From Tanypteryx hageni (lineage: Eukaryota > Arthropoda > Insecta > Odonata > Petaluridae): DNA of 64,000 nucleotides. The translations under genes were made by a program, and so were the position numbers. This document shows, in pieces, positions 52,456 to 58,778 of the stretch (within the stretch, counting starts at the first letter, position 1; the number at the start of each line of letters is the position of its first letter). The notes under the pieces were generated by a model that did not search any database, had not been told where the DNA came from, and was given only the letters and a program-made list of their open reading frames with translations. The stretch lies in the NCBI GenBank assembly GCA_028673005.1, contig CM054117.1, forward strand, positions 31,096,561 through 31,160,560, read 5' to 3'.

Positions 52456-55400
52456 ATGTCAACAAGGTGTTGGGATATACATATATATATAATTACGGCG
52501 AATTTCACGAAAAGCACTTCTGTACCACAGGAAACCCGTGTACACCCCTACGCGTTAATAATTTAATCAAGTACAGGAATTCGTCTTTCACTTTAGTTTC
52601 CCATATACAGGTTGTCTTTGAAACACATATCGCTGCAGATTTTGAGATTTAGTCTACTATTTAGAAATTTATAATACATAGTGCTTTCATAATTTAGTAT
52701 CAGCTAAGTTCTGAATGACGGTTTCGAAGCAGATTCCTCGCATCAGTTCACTAGCAATGCTCGCCGGCGTTACTACCAGTAACTACTGATCCCTCTTTGT
52801 TGACCGGAGTTTATTTTCTATCTTATTGTTAAATTTCCATCAGAGACTTCGTGAGACGATCGCCCCCCCCTTCCCCTCCCCTAGGTGCGCCCATTGCATG
52901 CACATAGTTTTTCACTTTTGTCCCATATTTTTATTTTTTCCGTTCAACTTCTTCAAATTCTTGCTGAAAGATGTCGCTTTAAATTTCTTTCCAAACCAGC
53001 AGCACGATCTCCCGTCATTATTGCACAGCAAACTTTTAATTGACCTTCGTTTACATTTTTATTGAATTCCATATATGTTCTGCACATTTTTACACTCTCT
53101 ATTTATATTAACCTTTATAATTTTTAGGCGCGTTTTGTTTACAACGTAAGCGCGAATTAGCTTCGTTCTATCCGTCAGTCCGTACGCATGTTCGATCTCG
53201 GCTTCTACCGTACGGATTTTCATGGAATTTGGTATTTGGGAATTATGACCAAAGACAAAAAAGAAAAGGGCATCAATGGTTCACGTAGATGAATCAGGGG
53301 TTACTAGAAACGAAAAAAAAACTAACATTTCCTCATATCTCGTAAAATAATAGCCATATCGAAAACGTTTTCAAATAAAATTTGTAGAACTAACCGAATA
53401 AAATATTTATTTTCAAATACACTTTTATCGTAGGAGTAGCCATTAAAAAAAAATAAACGAGAAAGTCGTAATTCACTTTGAATTTAGAAAAATCCATGCA
53501 GAGTTACCTAACTGATATCAACGAAAACAATCTTTTAATTGAAGTAAATAACAATAATATCTAATATAATTGAGAAAATACGATTAATTGCCTTACGTGT
53601 GCATGCTGCATTCTGTAATGCGGAAGAAAATTGGCCATCTGCGACGAAGAAAGTGTAAACGTAAAGATTATTCCCATATTGTTTACAGTATTCTTTTCTG
53701 GGGTTCTTCCCCACCTGCAAGTAATATCTTTAAATTTCAAAAGAAAGCGATGCGTCTCATTGCTAATGAACCATACGATGCCTCCTGTCGCCCCATCTTT
53801 AGACAATTGAATATACTGCCACTCTCTCTCTTAAATTGTCTGGCAAGTATTTTTTACCACAAATGTGGGCCGTCCCTCGTGGTAACACCCACGTTCCCGG
53901 CCGGTCAGAAAGTGCTCAATTACAATGGGGGTTTGCTGCTTATAATTACATAATTTTAATACCTTGCGGTTTTTGTGATTTGCTTATGAACTTAAAATTA
54001 ATATAACTACTTATAAATATTAATACAATACAATAAAAATGAAAAATAAAAAAAGTATGTCCCGGATTCGACTCCGGGAGACGTTTATATTTTCCCATAT
54101 GTTTACACAGGAGATTCGATTTTTTAAGGTGCAAGGTTTATTTCTTTCAATCACTGAAATACGTAAATATGGACCAAATTTCTCCGTTTTTGCTTTATTC
54201 GACGGATACAGGTATAAAATATTTTATTCTTGCAATTTTTAGATGTTACACGGAAGAATTTGCCAGAAACACGCGTTTCTTTTCGAAATTTTATGGGCTT
54301 TCCGTACTCTTTCAGGGTGCTGCCAGGCAACCCGCATTGTTGCCTCCGAGAAAAGAATTGCGTTATCCGCCTCGAAGCATCGAAATTATACTTGTAGCAA
54401 TGTCAAACTTAATAGATGAAATTATACTTGTAGCAATGTCAAACTTAATAGATTGCAACATTAATAATTGAAGATTATTATTATTCGGTGAACTACGTGT
54501 AGGATGTGGGCATTTTTAACGATTGACTAAAAGAAAAATCATCTCTATTTCAATACTGGAATGTGACCTTTTTCGAAAGGGAGAAGCAATGAAAATTGCA
54601 CATATAAATTATAAAAACAAATATGAAATTCAAAATGTTAATCGTCTAATTTTATAAGGAAAAATGGGCTATTATTACTTTTGAACATGAAGATTTCGGA
54701 CTCACTTCGCAGAAGTTTTTGCGGGTACCACTAGTAACCTTTAATTCCAAATACTCCATCACATGAAAAGTGCCTATTTGTGATACACAGTATACTTCCA
54801 TAACTTGGTCATTTTATAAAATACTTTTACGTAAAGTCACCATAAGTTCAGTTTAGCCGGGACAATCCTGGATTTGGTTGGCTGTATAGGCCGGTTAATC
54901 GAAATTACAACAAAATTCTTTGAATCGGCCATGTAACATTAAACTTACGAGAAATTAATTCTTCCGAACGGGAGATTATGAGAGATATATTGGTGTTATT
55001 TAGGCGGCCAGAACGGCTATTAAAAATGTCGCCATTTACAGTAAATTCACCGAGCGGCGGTTTTTCATCATGCGTCCTGATTCACCTGGGAGTTTCGGTT
55101 TTAAACTCGCTCGGACTGAACAACTGAAGGTATCAATGAAAAATACGACCGAGTTGATATCCGCATAGTTTTTGAACGAGTAATTAAAAAAGGAATTATT
55201 TTTAATGAGAGAAAACGAAAGGCCAAGAAGAGAAAGGGCCCATGTGTGAAGATAAATGGGTTGAACTTTACACATTTTTATCAACAAAATATTTATGCAG
55301 TAATTTCAGATAGTAAGACTCGAATTAAGATTTTCGTACTCTCGGAGGATATGGGTTTACGAGCGGAAGACGAGATATTTTTATATGGGACGAAAATTCG

Positions 55401-58346
55401 ATGGGGTAATGACTGTCAAACAACTGACAAAAAGCGTACATACATTCTAGCGAGCAGAGAATCTAAAATGACACGATTACTGATTTTGAAAATTACAGGC
55501 TGGTCACGCACATTTGCTGAGATTGGCAGATACTACCACTGTACTAATGAGAATGACGCGTCTCGATAACGCCTTTCGGCAAATGGAGTGCGGTTGCCGT
55601 CTTATCTTGAAGGAAAACCTAGGCTCGTATAGATTGACGAGGGTAGGGGGCAGGATGCAATCGACCGAGCATTTTTTGTCCCGTACAGGAGTTTGGAACT
55701 CAGGGAGGCGCGATACGGGTCAATTCCACGAGGTACCTTTAAATTGATGCTGGAAATTTTGAATGTAATGCCCGTCTGGTTGATAAATCCCTCCTTTCGT
55801 TTCCCCCATTTCTTTTATTATTTTTTTGTTACTCAGGTTTTGGCTCCAACTCCATTTAGGCGACCGAGGCGCGTCCATGACTAATGGGGCCCTGGGCACG
55901 TACCCCTTACGCTCTCTCCATTAATCCGCCTATCTTCATGTACAGTATTTCAAGCTGGCATTCGGTATATGAACACCGTCAGAAATGTGGGAACATTTTG
56001 AAATCGGGAGAAAAATTCTGCCATGGTCGGGAATCGAACCAGCCTCTCCATTATCCGGGCGGATATTCTAACACCTAACTAAACTATCGTAGCCGACTAA
56101 TTCTCTCGTTTCAGAACGCGGATATCCACCCGGCAATTGGAAGACCCGGGTTCAATTCCCGATCATGGCAGAATTTTCTTCCAGATTTAAAATTGTTCCC
56201 AAAATTCAGCTTATGCCAATCGCATGGGGATCTAATGATGCATTCTTTTCATCAATTTATAAATGTCAGAAACGAAAACGGAATTTGTTTTACAAAAGCA
56301 GTGCATGCGTTCCTTTGCGGAGGCCAGAATAATAAAACCTACGAAGGGCAAGGTCTCGACAGCGATACATAAAAGGCTGCCTTTTTATCTGGACTTTGCC
56401 AAAGCACGCGCATGCATCCAACAGGTCAGCGCAAAAACGTAAGCAAATGAGTTTAGCGTACACCATTCCATTCCAGTCGTCGAGCAAACGGCAGCTGTGC
56501 ATACAAAACAGCTGCATCAATCTCGTCATGAACGCCAACATTCGAAGTTAAATGACAATAAATCTCCCTCATACTTCTTATCTACGGTAAACGACTGCTG
56601 CGGAGGCAAAGACCTCTAAAAAAGAAGTGAGGCAAGATGGTCTTGAAAAACCAACACTTACTGCTCTTTGCCTTTGCCAACTTCTATTCGAATTTTAACG
56701 GCAATTTTTGTCCTTTCCGAAAACAAAGAAATGGCGATTAATTGTTCTATGCTGGATTTAAATTTTTTAATTAGACAATTCCACCAAATTCATAGACAAT
56801 TCTGCAAAGAGGGCAGCCAGCTAGCGATTCATATGAAATTTTTATAAGAACAAAATCATATTTTTATAGCACTGGTCGTGTTTTGTTGAAAATCGCATCA
56901 TTTTTTTATCCGACGAAATATGCATTAAGAAGAGTAATAATTCATCCTTGAAACAATTAATAGCAACCGCGAAAATTATAAATTTAAATATATTATCTAT
57001 ACATTAGTACGTTAAAATACATCGTGAAGTATTTGCAAGTTTTTATGAATAGATAGCAACTATTAAATTTCTTTCCAAATACTACTAAAATCATACAACT
57101 TTAATGCAATGGAAAACATAACAAAAATCATTGAACTAAATTAAAATATAGGCGTGAAACGTATAACCAAAGACAAAGGGAAAGTTGAGTTAACACGGAT
57201 ATTTTTCGCAAAAGGATGGTTTGTTAAATGACATTTTATTACAACAGATGAATTGATTTTCCTCGATATCTGGTTTTCCACGAGACATTTTGGACACATT
57301 CCTGAAAATGAATTAAAGTTTCATAGAGGCTAGTTTAAGAAAAACGAGTTTTACAATAAAGACATCCGACGAATAGGTACGAAAGCCATTCAAGAAAACA
57401 CGAAAATACACCAGATCAGGGGTCTAAAACTTGGATCGTTGCGAGGGCCGCATTAAGGCACTTGACCAAATCCGCGGACCGCATTCCATGTTAAAGGCTT
57501 TCCCGCTCCTCGCACCGTTTCATATTCGCTGAATTAATCATTGTTTCCTTCTTCTAATGGCGGAAATACCCACAATCCTTGGATAGTAGATTTGGCGGCG
57601 TAGGTTAGGTCCTGTTGACAATGGCAAAAACCAATGCTGGGAGCGGGGAGAGACGTTCTTCTGCACCCCAACTGCGCATGGTGTTATAAATGGGAATGAG
57701 AAATAAACTACGTAGCCATTAGAAGAGCTTATTGAGTAATTCATTCATTTTCTTTATTAACAACGATTTAGGTGAAATATTATATTAGAAATACATTCGA
57801 GTTTTGGCCGCATCACAGCATATAGAAACTTACTTCACGGACCGCATAACGTATCACGCGGGCCGCGTGTTTTGAGACCCCTGCATTAGACAATAAAACA
57901 TTGACAAACTCCAATCGGAAACCCTCTTGACTAGGAATGCAAATCTCAAAACTTTAGGAAATTATAATACAATTTCACGGGGTACGTAACTTAATCCTTT
58001 TCAACCCACCGGATAAACCCGTTTTAGACCGCAATACGGGAGAAAATTATCAGTATTCACGTCGAGTCCACACACGCGGCCTATTCGTGACACCTGCCGG
58101 GGATTTGTCATCCCTCATATAGACGGTATCGAGTCTACGCTAAAACGAACCCATAAGAAACATCGAACTCACGTCTATATTTACGTCCAGGTCCGTTCCA
58201 TCCAATAGACGTATCCTTGCCAGGGCGGTTTTCCCCTTCGAAGGTGCCGGCTTCTTCGACTTAGACGGTGATGGGGACGCAGCAGTGGGGCCGTTGTTGA
58301 CTTCCGATTCCCCTCCGCCGCTCCCTCGCGTCTGCTCCTCGGGCAT
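6315..58346 (-). CDS. cora: coracle / protein 4.1 homologue, gene-level span (start codon to stop)
   Basis: This gene encodes a FERM-domain scaffold that in flies sits at septate junctions and binds the tail of Neurexin IV; its vertebrate counterpart, EPB41, links spectrin-actin to membrane proteins. Joining exons 58173-58346, 37716-37863, 34779-34854, 34652-34696, 34345-34521, 33530-33682, 33219-33404, 32959-33131, 31824-31993, 19242-19541, 17735-18919, 16640-16774, 14662-14802, 9808-9921, 8777-9001 and 6315-6530 gives 1,205 codons with every phase matching. FERM covers residues about 40-320, the FERM-adjacent region 320-378, a charged linker about 379-870, and the 4.1 C-terminal domain from about 880 to near the end. 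Signature strings are [20 protein letters not shown] in FERM and [19 protein letters not shown] at the C-terminus. The family is certain. Exon 10 and the exact linker isoforms are inferred. Confidence 0.96.
6611..7887. mobile_element. TA-flanked DNA element (1,277 bp) carrying a foldback insert
   Basis: Ends CCGTATATACCTGAATATAA and (reverse) CCATATATACCTGAATATAA with TA on both sides; both are followed by a GATGA segment. No transposase frame is seen. It lies in the last intron of coracle. Confidence 0.82.
6728..6975. repeat. foldback (near-perfect long inverted repeat) element
   Basis: Two ~120-base arms meet at a six-base centre (6,849-6,854) and differ at only a few positions. Each arm holds a smaller palindrome (GCCCACTAAGTGGGC, 6,789-6,803). 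The outer edges are TTAA on each side, which may be a target duplication or part of the palindrome. Confidence 0.88.
7988..8687 (+). mobile_element. ACTTTCTCC-family repeat, copy 1 (~700 bp)
   Basis: Starts TCTGATGTGGCCACCACATG, a small hairpin, followed by ACTTTCTCCATAT. It ends in the inverted match ATTTGGAGAAAGTA. Internal landmarks are ACCCACTTCCGGTCGACCGA and an AC-rich CACACACAGACATCATC segment. Non-coding. It lies in the intron between the last two coracle exons. Confidence 0.82.
8777..9001 (-). CDS. cora: coracle exon 16 (C-terminal domain)
   Basis: 75 codons (1060-1134). [19 protein letters not shown] leads to [19 protein letters not shown], the conserved C-terminal-domain core. Acceptor CCTTAG at 9002. 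A second in-frame acceptor (CTCTCAG, exon start 8992) would drop three residues. Donor GTAAGT. Confidence 0.95.
9808..9921 (-). CDS. cora: coracle exon 15 (C-terminal domain insert)
   Basis: 38 codons (1022-1059): [20 protein letters not shown] followed by [18 protein letters not shown] Ser-rich cassette, phase 0 at both ends and therefore skippable. Acceptor CATGCAG, donor GTAAAA. Confidence 0.9.
10807..10845. repeat. (TG)n(TA)n microsatellite
   Basis: A TG run passes directly into a TA run. Confidence 0.95.
11094..11162. repeat. (TA)n microsatellite
   Basis: About 68 bases of uninterrupted AT dinucleotides inside the element at 10,052-11,214. Confidence 0.97.
13137..14019. mobile_element. 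TA-flanked DNA element (883 bp)
   Basis: Ends CTGTATTTACTCGCATATAA and (reverse) CCGTATTTACTCGCGTATAA with TA outside. It shares an internal module (ATAGATCGAGTTCAGTC) with the element at 10,052-11,214 although the ends differ. Confidence 0.85.
14662..14802 (-). CDS. cora: coracle exon 14 (C-terminal domain)
   Basis: 47 codons (975-1021): [20 protein letters not shown] then [16 protein letters not shown]. The Thr/Val-rich alternating pattern is typical of the 4.1 C-terminal domain. Acceptor TTTTCAG, donor GTATGT. Confidence 0.95.
14803..17734 (-). other. coracle introns 13-14 and 12-13 with exon 13 between them
   Basis: AT-rich introns of 1.8 kb (14,803-16,639) and 1.0 kb (16,775-17,734). 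I see no repeat or gene beyond exon 13 itself. Confidence 0.7.
16640..16774 (-). CDS. cora: coracle exon 13 (C-terminal domain)
   Basis: 45 codons (930-974), Gly-rich and then [20 protein letters not shown], a signature of the 4.1 C-terminal domain. Acceptor GAGATAG has a weak pyrimidine tract; donor is GTCAGA. Phase 0 at both ends. Confidence 0.93.
17735..18919 (-). CDS. cora: coracle exon 12 (large linker exon)
   Basis: A 395-codon exon (residues 535-929). It opens [20 protein letters not shown] and contains [24 protein letters not shown] and [18 protein letters not shown]. These short 4.1-family motifs are spaced along a disordered Ser/Gly/Lys background. Near its end, [40 protein letters not shown] and YVVSTHVNK start the C-terminal-domain-like region. 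Acceptor ATGTAG, donor GTAAGG. Confidence 0.95.
19242..19541 (-). CDS. cora: coracle exon 11 (Lys/Glu-rich linker)
   Basis: Exactly 100 codons (residues 435-534 when exon 10 is skipped). [20 protein letters not shown] begins it, an acidic middle follows, and it ends in an almost pure K/D/E tract. Acceptor GTTACAG. The apparent donor GTCTAA is unusually poor but is the only one I found in phase with exon 12. Read-through gives V and then a stop at once. Confidence 0.82.
19825..20881. mobile_element. TA-flanked DNA element (1,057 bp)
   Basis: Ends CACTACTCCCCCGATATCC and (reverse) CACTACTCCCCCATTATCC, flanked by TA. CpG-rich edges, AT-rich core, no coding frame. Confidence 0.84.
21106..21893. 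mobile_element. TA-flanked DNA element (788 bp), degraded
   Basis: Ends CAGTGGGTCTCTGGTATTC and (reverse) CAGTGGGTCTCCATTATTT. The left flank is TA and the right flank CA (one change). Confidence 0.7.
22609..23175. mobile_element. TA-flanked DNA element (567 bp)
   Basis: Ends CTGTATTTATCCAAATATA and (reverse) CTGTATTTACCTGAATATAA, flanked by TA. Related by its ends to the element at 6,611-7,887. Confidence 0.75.
24671..24880 (-). CDS. cora: coracle candidate exon 10 (charged linker, possibly alternative)
   Basis: This is a 210-base, 70-codon open segment with phase 0 at both ends, so it can be included or skipped without changing frame. A pyrimidine-rich tract precedes the acceptor GGTCCAG, and the candidate donor is GTAGAA. 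The peptide begins [20 protein letters not shown] and continues with an acidic run ([13 protein letters not shown]) and a GKPK end, resembling the other linker exons in composition. Without splicing it would stop seven codons into the next stretch (VEEC then stop). No homology supports it beyond composition. Confidence 0.5.
26018..30291 (+). mobile_element. Tigger/pogo-type DNA transposon (4.27 kb)
   Basis: Inverted ends CAGTAAAACCTCTACATAT and (reverse) CAGTAAAACCTCTATATAG are flanked by TA. It contains a broken DDE transposase at 28,406-29,960. The 2.4-kb stretch before it holds no recognised frame. It ends with TTTAATTTACAG just before the coding start, so the transposase may have had a 5' intron. 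Confidence 0.9.
28406..29960 (+). pseudogene. Tigger-type transposase, inactivated
   Basis: The frame begins [20 protein letters not shown] and shifts near 28,485 into [20 protein letters not shown] (N-terminal helix-turn-helix). A stop follows at 28,717-28,719. A second helix-turn-helix piece is [20 protein letters not shown]. The DDE region is split over frames: [10 protein letters not shown] (first Asp, near 28,903), [13 protein letters not shown] (second Asp) and [14 protein letters not shown] (third Asp). The C-terminus is acidic, then LENMDD-like LTNMDDYES and a basic end. At least three breaks make it non-functional as it stands. Confidence 0.88.
31824..31993 (-). CDS. cora: coracle exon 9 (post-FA charged linker)
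   Basis: Residues 378-434. [20 protein letters not shown] leads into [20 protein letters not shown] and KVKDK, a highly charged helical linker. Acceptor ATTTCAG, donor GTATGG, ending in phase 0. Confidence 0.9.
32959..33131 (-). CDS. cora: coracle exon 8 (FERM-adjacent domain)
   Basis: Residues 320-378. LMTPEP opens the exon, followed by [16 protein letters not shown] and [15 protein letters not shown], the FERM-adjacent (FA) motif of the 4.1 family, a known phosphorylation-regulated segment. The donor GTGAAC is weak, but its phase 1 fits exon 9 exactly. The frame stays open past it to a stop at 32,828-32,830, so a retained-intron form would end early. Confidence 0.9.
33219..33404 (-). CDS. 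cora: coracle exon 7 (FERM F3 lobe)
   Basis: Residues 258-320. [20 protein letters not shown] and [20 protein letters not shown] are hallmark F3 (FERM_C) sequences. The W of KLWK and the VEHHTFFR end are kept. Acceptor TTCACAG, donor GTCAGT. Confidence 0.97.
33530..33682 (-). CDS. cora: coracle exon 6 (FERM F2/F3)
   Basis: Residues 207-258. [20 protein letters not shown] is followed by [20 protein letters not shown], which crosses from F2 into the PH/PTB-like F3 lobe. Acceptor ATTAG, donor GTAAAT. Confidence 0.97.
34345..34521 (-). CDS. cora: coracle exon 5 (FERM F2 lobe)
   Basis: Residues 148-207. It contains [20 protein letters not shown], then GDFDQEEHG and a segment ending [10 protein letters not shown], the conserved helical core of F2. 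Acceptor CTCTTAG, donor GTAAGA. Confidence 0.97.
34652..34696 (-). CDS. cora: coracle exon 4 (FERM F2 lobe, 45-nt exon)
   Basis: A 45-base exon coding [14 protein letters not shown], the start of the acyl-CoA-binding-protein-like F2 lobe. Acceptor CCAACAG, donor GTAAGT. It is separated from exon 3 by an intron of only 82 bases. Confidence 0.97.
34779..34854 (-). CDS. cora: coracle exon 3 (FERM F1/F2 junction)
   Basis: Residues 108-133, with [20 protein letters not shown] followed by QEDIT. The VKFYPP...L motif is diagnostic of the end of the F1 lobe in 4.1 and ERM proteins. Acceptor TTTCAG, donor GTATGC. Phases 1 and 2 match the neighbouring exons. Confidence 0.97.
35192..36739 (+). mobile_element. 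piggyBac-like element remnant (1,548 bp)
   Basis: Ends TCCTTAAGTGCCAACG and (reverse) CCCTTTGAGTGCCAACTG are flanked by TTAA. Around 36,307-36,410 a frame [20 protein letters not shown] then [11 protein letters not shown] retains a Cys-x2-Cys...Cys...Cys...His pattern like the C-terminal zinc-binding motif of piggyBac transposases. The rest is too decayed to read. Confidence 0.65.
37021..37706 (+). mobile_element. ACTTTCTCC-family repeat, copy 2, next to a splice donor
   Basis: Full-length copy with start TCTGATGTGGCCACCACATG and end TATGGAGAAAGTAAAA. It carries an expanded (AC)n at 37,555-37,580. Its right end lies about nine bases from coracle exon 2. Confidence 0.85.
37716..37863 (-). CDS. 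cora: coracle exon 2 (FERM F1 lobe)
   Basis: Residues 59-107 plus one base. The protein contains [20 protein letters not shown] followed by FGLTY and a [12 protein letters not shown] segment, the canonical second half of the FERM F1 lobe. The acceptor is TTTTCAG and the donor GTAAGT (positions 37710-37715). A repeat copy ends at about 37,706, only about nine bases inside the following intron. Confidence 0.97.
38585..38977 (+). mobile_element. ACTTTCTCC-family repeat, copy 3, left part
   Basis: Starts TCTGATGAGGCCACCACATG and proceeds as in copy 1 until GCAAATATTTCAAAA, where copy 4 begins. The rest of this copy resumes at 39,653. Confidence 0.82.
38978..39652 (+). mobile_element. ACTTTCTCC-family repeat, copy 4, nested in copy 3
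   Basis: Begins TCTGATGTGGCCATATCTGT (with a small deletion of the hairpin) and ends ACGTATGGAGAAAGTAAAA. It splits copy 3 at its AAATATTTCAAAA|ACGGAT segment. Confidence 0.84.
39653..39954 (+). mobile_element. ACTTTCTCC-family repeat, copy 3, right part
   Basis: Resumes at ACGGATGTTACCAGAGTAAA and continues to the usual end GGAGAAAGTAAAA. Confidence 0.82.
40045..40128 (-). mobile_element. tRNA-derived SINE head, family B
   Basis: On the minus strand, GGCTTGGTAGACGGGTGG and ACGGGTTCGAATCTCGCC match pol III A- and B-boxes at tRNA spacing, but the fold is not a clean cloverleaf and no CCA-adjacent acceptor stem is clear. It is a SINE head rather than a tRNA gene. Confidence 0.6.
41415..41694. 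mobile_element. hAT-type MITE (280 bp)
   Basis: Ends CAGGGGTCACCAAACTTTTT and (reverse) CAGGGGTCCCCAAACTTCGG. Flanking 8-mers CTTTGGTG and CCTTAGTG match at 6 of 8. Confidence 0.85.
42228..42310. promoter_or_regulatory. ETS/YY1-like motif cluster in intron 1
   Basis: CCGCCATGTTTTC (a YY1-like core, reverse AACATGGCGG) at about 42,237 and ACTTCCGG (ETS core) at about 42,280 lie within 60 bases in a CpG-rich stretch. The pair is typical of compact promoters. Downstream plus-strand frames do not form a convincing gene. Confidence 0.35.
43792..44685. mobile_element. hAT-type non-autonomous element (894 bp)
   Basis: Ends CAGGGTCTATCTTAACGTGC and (reverse) CAGGGCCTATTTTAAGGGAA. Flanks ATTAATGG and ATAAATGA match at 6 of 8. 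GTGCAGCTC recurs near both ends. Confidence 0.65.
45293..45557. mobile_element. possible hAT-type MITE with poly-C tract
   Basis: Ends CAGTGGTGGATCC and (reverse) CAGCGACGGATGC match at 9 of 13. Flanks ACGTAAAC and ACGGAGGC match at 5 of 8. A run of 14 C sits at 45,329-45,342. Decayed, so weakly supported. Confidence 0.45.
46035..46300 (+). mobile_element. tRNA-derived SINE, family C
   Basis: GTGGCAGAGTGGCGTGAGTG and CGCGTTCGGACCTG stand as A- and B-box-like segments, resembling a Leu/Ser tRNA head, followed by a non-tRNA body. Limits are approximate. Confidence 0.55.
46450..46749. mobile_element. hAT-type MITE (300 bp) with perfect 8-bp duplication
   Basis: Flanked by ACTACAGA on both sides (46442-46449 and 46750-46757). 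Ends CAGGACCGGCCCG and (reverse) CAGTGGCGGACAG, then GGGCG-rich subterminal sequence. The conserved duplication suggests a fairly recent insertion. Confidence 0.85.
48461..48609. repeat. imperfect inverted repeat (about 40-bp arms)
   Basis: Left arm GTGACGTTGTTAAAATTA and the reverse of the right arm GTGTGGCGTTGTTAAAATTA run on into AAGTAAAATTTAAAACAAC-like sequence, with about 70 bases between. It may be a small MITE. Confidence 0.55.
51263..51343. mobile_element. left end of a Tigger-like element
   Basis: TACAGGTATCCCTCGTATTACGCG is a typical pogo/Tigger-like end (first bases TACAGGTATCCCTCG). The partner end is not identifiable; the interior is broken by the SINE at 51,344. Confidence 0.5.
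51344..51719 (-). mobile_element. tRNA-derived SINE, family A, copy 3
   Basis: Flanked by an 11-bp duplication AATTGATAACT (51333-51343 and 51720-51730). The minus-strand head GGTGTAGTGGTTAGGACGCT and GGGTACGAATCC are as in copy 2, with the same body. It lies inside a Tigger-like end. Confidence 0.9.
52394..52452. repeat. (TA)n microsatellite
   Basis: About 58 bases of TA dinucleotides, with a second short AT run near 52,480. Confidence 0.95.
53640..53910 (+). pseudogene. LINE reverse-transcriptase C-terminal fragment
   Basis: The frame [20 protein letters not shown] then [12 protein letters not shown] and [20 protein letters not shown] matches the end of Jockey/CR1-type LINE reverse transcriptases (the 'Y.ILFWG...IF..QKKA.R.I....SCRP.F..L.IL.L' pattern). 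The catalytic region is absent, so this is a 5'-truncated dead copy. Confidence 0.75.
54382..54453. repeat. perfect 36-bp tandem duplication
   Basis: Two identical adjacent 36-base units beginning GAAATTATACTTGTAGCAAT. No mismatch, so likely recent. Confidence 0.95.
55925..56096 (-). mobile_element. tRNA-derived SINE, family D, left copy of an inverted pair
   Basis: On the minus strand, TACGATAGTTTAGTTAGGTG and CTGGTTCGATTCCCGACCAT form A/B-box-like segments followed by GGCAGAATTTTTCTCCCG. Confidence 0.65.
56104..56220 (+). mobile_element. tRNA-derived SINE, family D, right copy of an inverted pair
   Basis: CCGGGTTCAATTCCCGATCA then TGGCAGAATTTTCTTCC, the same B-box and body start as its neighbour but in the opposite direction. 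The A-box side is shortened. Confidence 0.6.
57417..57883. mobile_element. hAT-type MITE (467 bp)
   Basis: Ends CAGGGGTCTAAAACTTGG and (reverse) CAGGGGTCTCAAAACACGC. Flanks CACCAGAT and CATTAGAC differ at three positions, all transitions. GGGCCGC motifs lie near both ends. Confidence 0.78.
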
Positions 58347-58459
58347 CTTTGCAGATTGGAACCCGCAGACGCCCTCTAGGCCTCTTGCGCCTCCCTAACC
58401 TCCACACCTTAACCGGCTTCCTTTGAGAGTCGAAGTCTCGTCTTCCCAGGTCCAAAGAC
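58173..58459 (-). CDS. cora: coracle exon 1 (first coding exon with part of the 5' UTR)
   Basis: The acceptor (CGCATTTGCAG) ends at 58460, so this exon is preceded by a non-coding exon. Positions 58347-58459 are 5' UTR. The ATG at 58346 (context CAAAGATG) opens residues 1-58: a low-complexity Ser/Pro/Lys-rich tail, then [20 protein letters not shown], which is the first strand of the FERM F1 ubiquitin-like lobe. The donor GTGAGT starts at 58172, phase 0. I chose this ATG because no in-frame ATG precedes it in the exon. Confidence 0.9.
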
Positions 58460-58742
58460 CTGCAAATGCGTGAAAGAGAAGGAAAAAAATAAATCGTTAA
58501 ATATTGGAGGAAGAGAGTTGAAGGACTCTTATTCACACAAGCCTATCTGGTGCAGGGAAAGAGATAAGAGCGATCGAACGGAGAAAAAACCGTTGCGACG
58601 CTAAGAGGAAAAAACACGGGCGGCGACGGGGTAAAAATATGACCACGCTATGCAATTGCAGTTTTTACGTAAAACTGTATTCCACCACCAGAAATTAGAT
58701 CGTAAATAGTTTTTCCAAATATGCCTACGGAGATTCAACTAA

Positions 58743-58778
58743 CGTAATTAATATATTAATTAACGTAATTGATAATTA
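58743..58778. promoter_or_regulatory. TAATTA-type site cluster with palindrome
   Basis: CGTAATTAATATATTAATTA then ACG is a near-perfect palindrome, with further TAATTG and TAATTA just after. These are homeodomain-type core sites, about 290 bases on the 5' side of coracle exon 1. AT-rich chance occurrence is possible. Confidence 0.25.

Larger units (their letters stand above)
37864..58172 (-). other. coracle first coding-region intron (20.3 kb)
   Basis: Bounded by GTGAGT (58172) and TTTTCAG (37864). It holds repeats listed separately. Between them, 40,300-41,400, 47,000-49,500 and 52,500-53,500 are CpG-rich unique-looking DNA in which I recognise no gene. Large first introns like this usually carry enhancers or alternative first exons. 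Confidence 0.85.

Noticed and set aside
54050..54082. tRNA T-arm-like CCCGGATTCGACTCCGGG
   Set aside because: Only a hairpin is present, without the rest of a tRNA. Possibly a SINE edge, but it cannot be delimited.
55246..55747. Overlapping 107- and 77-codon plus-strand frames
   Set aside because: No recognisable family, no splice or promoter context. Consistent with chance in less AT-rich DNA.
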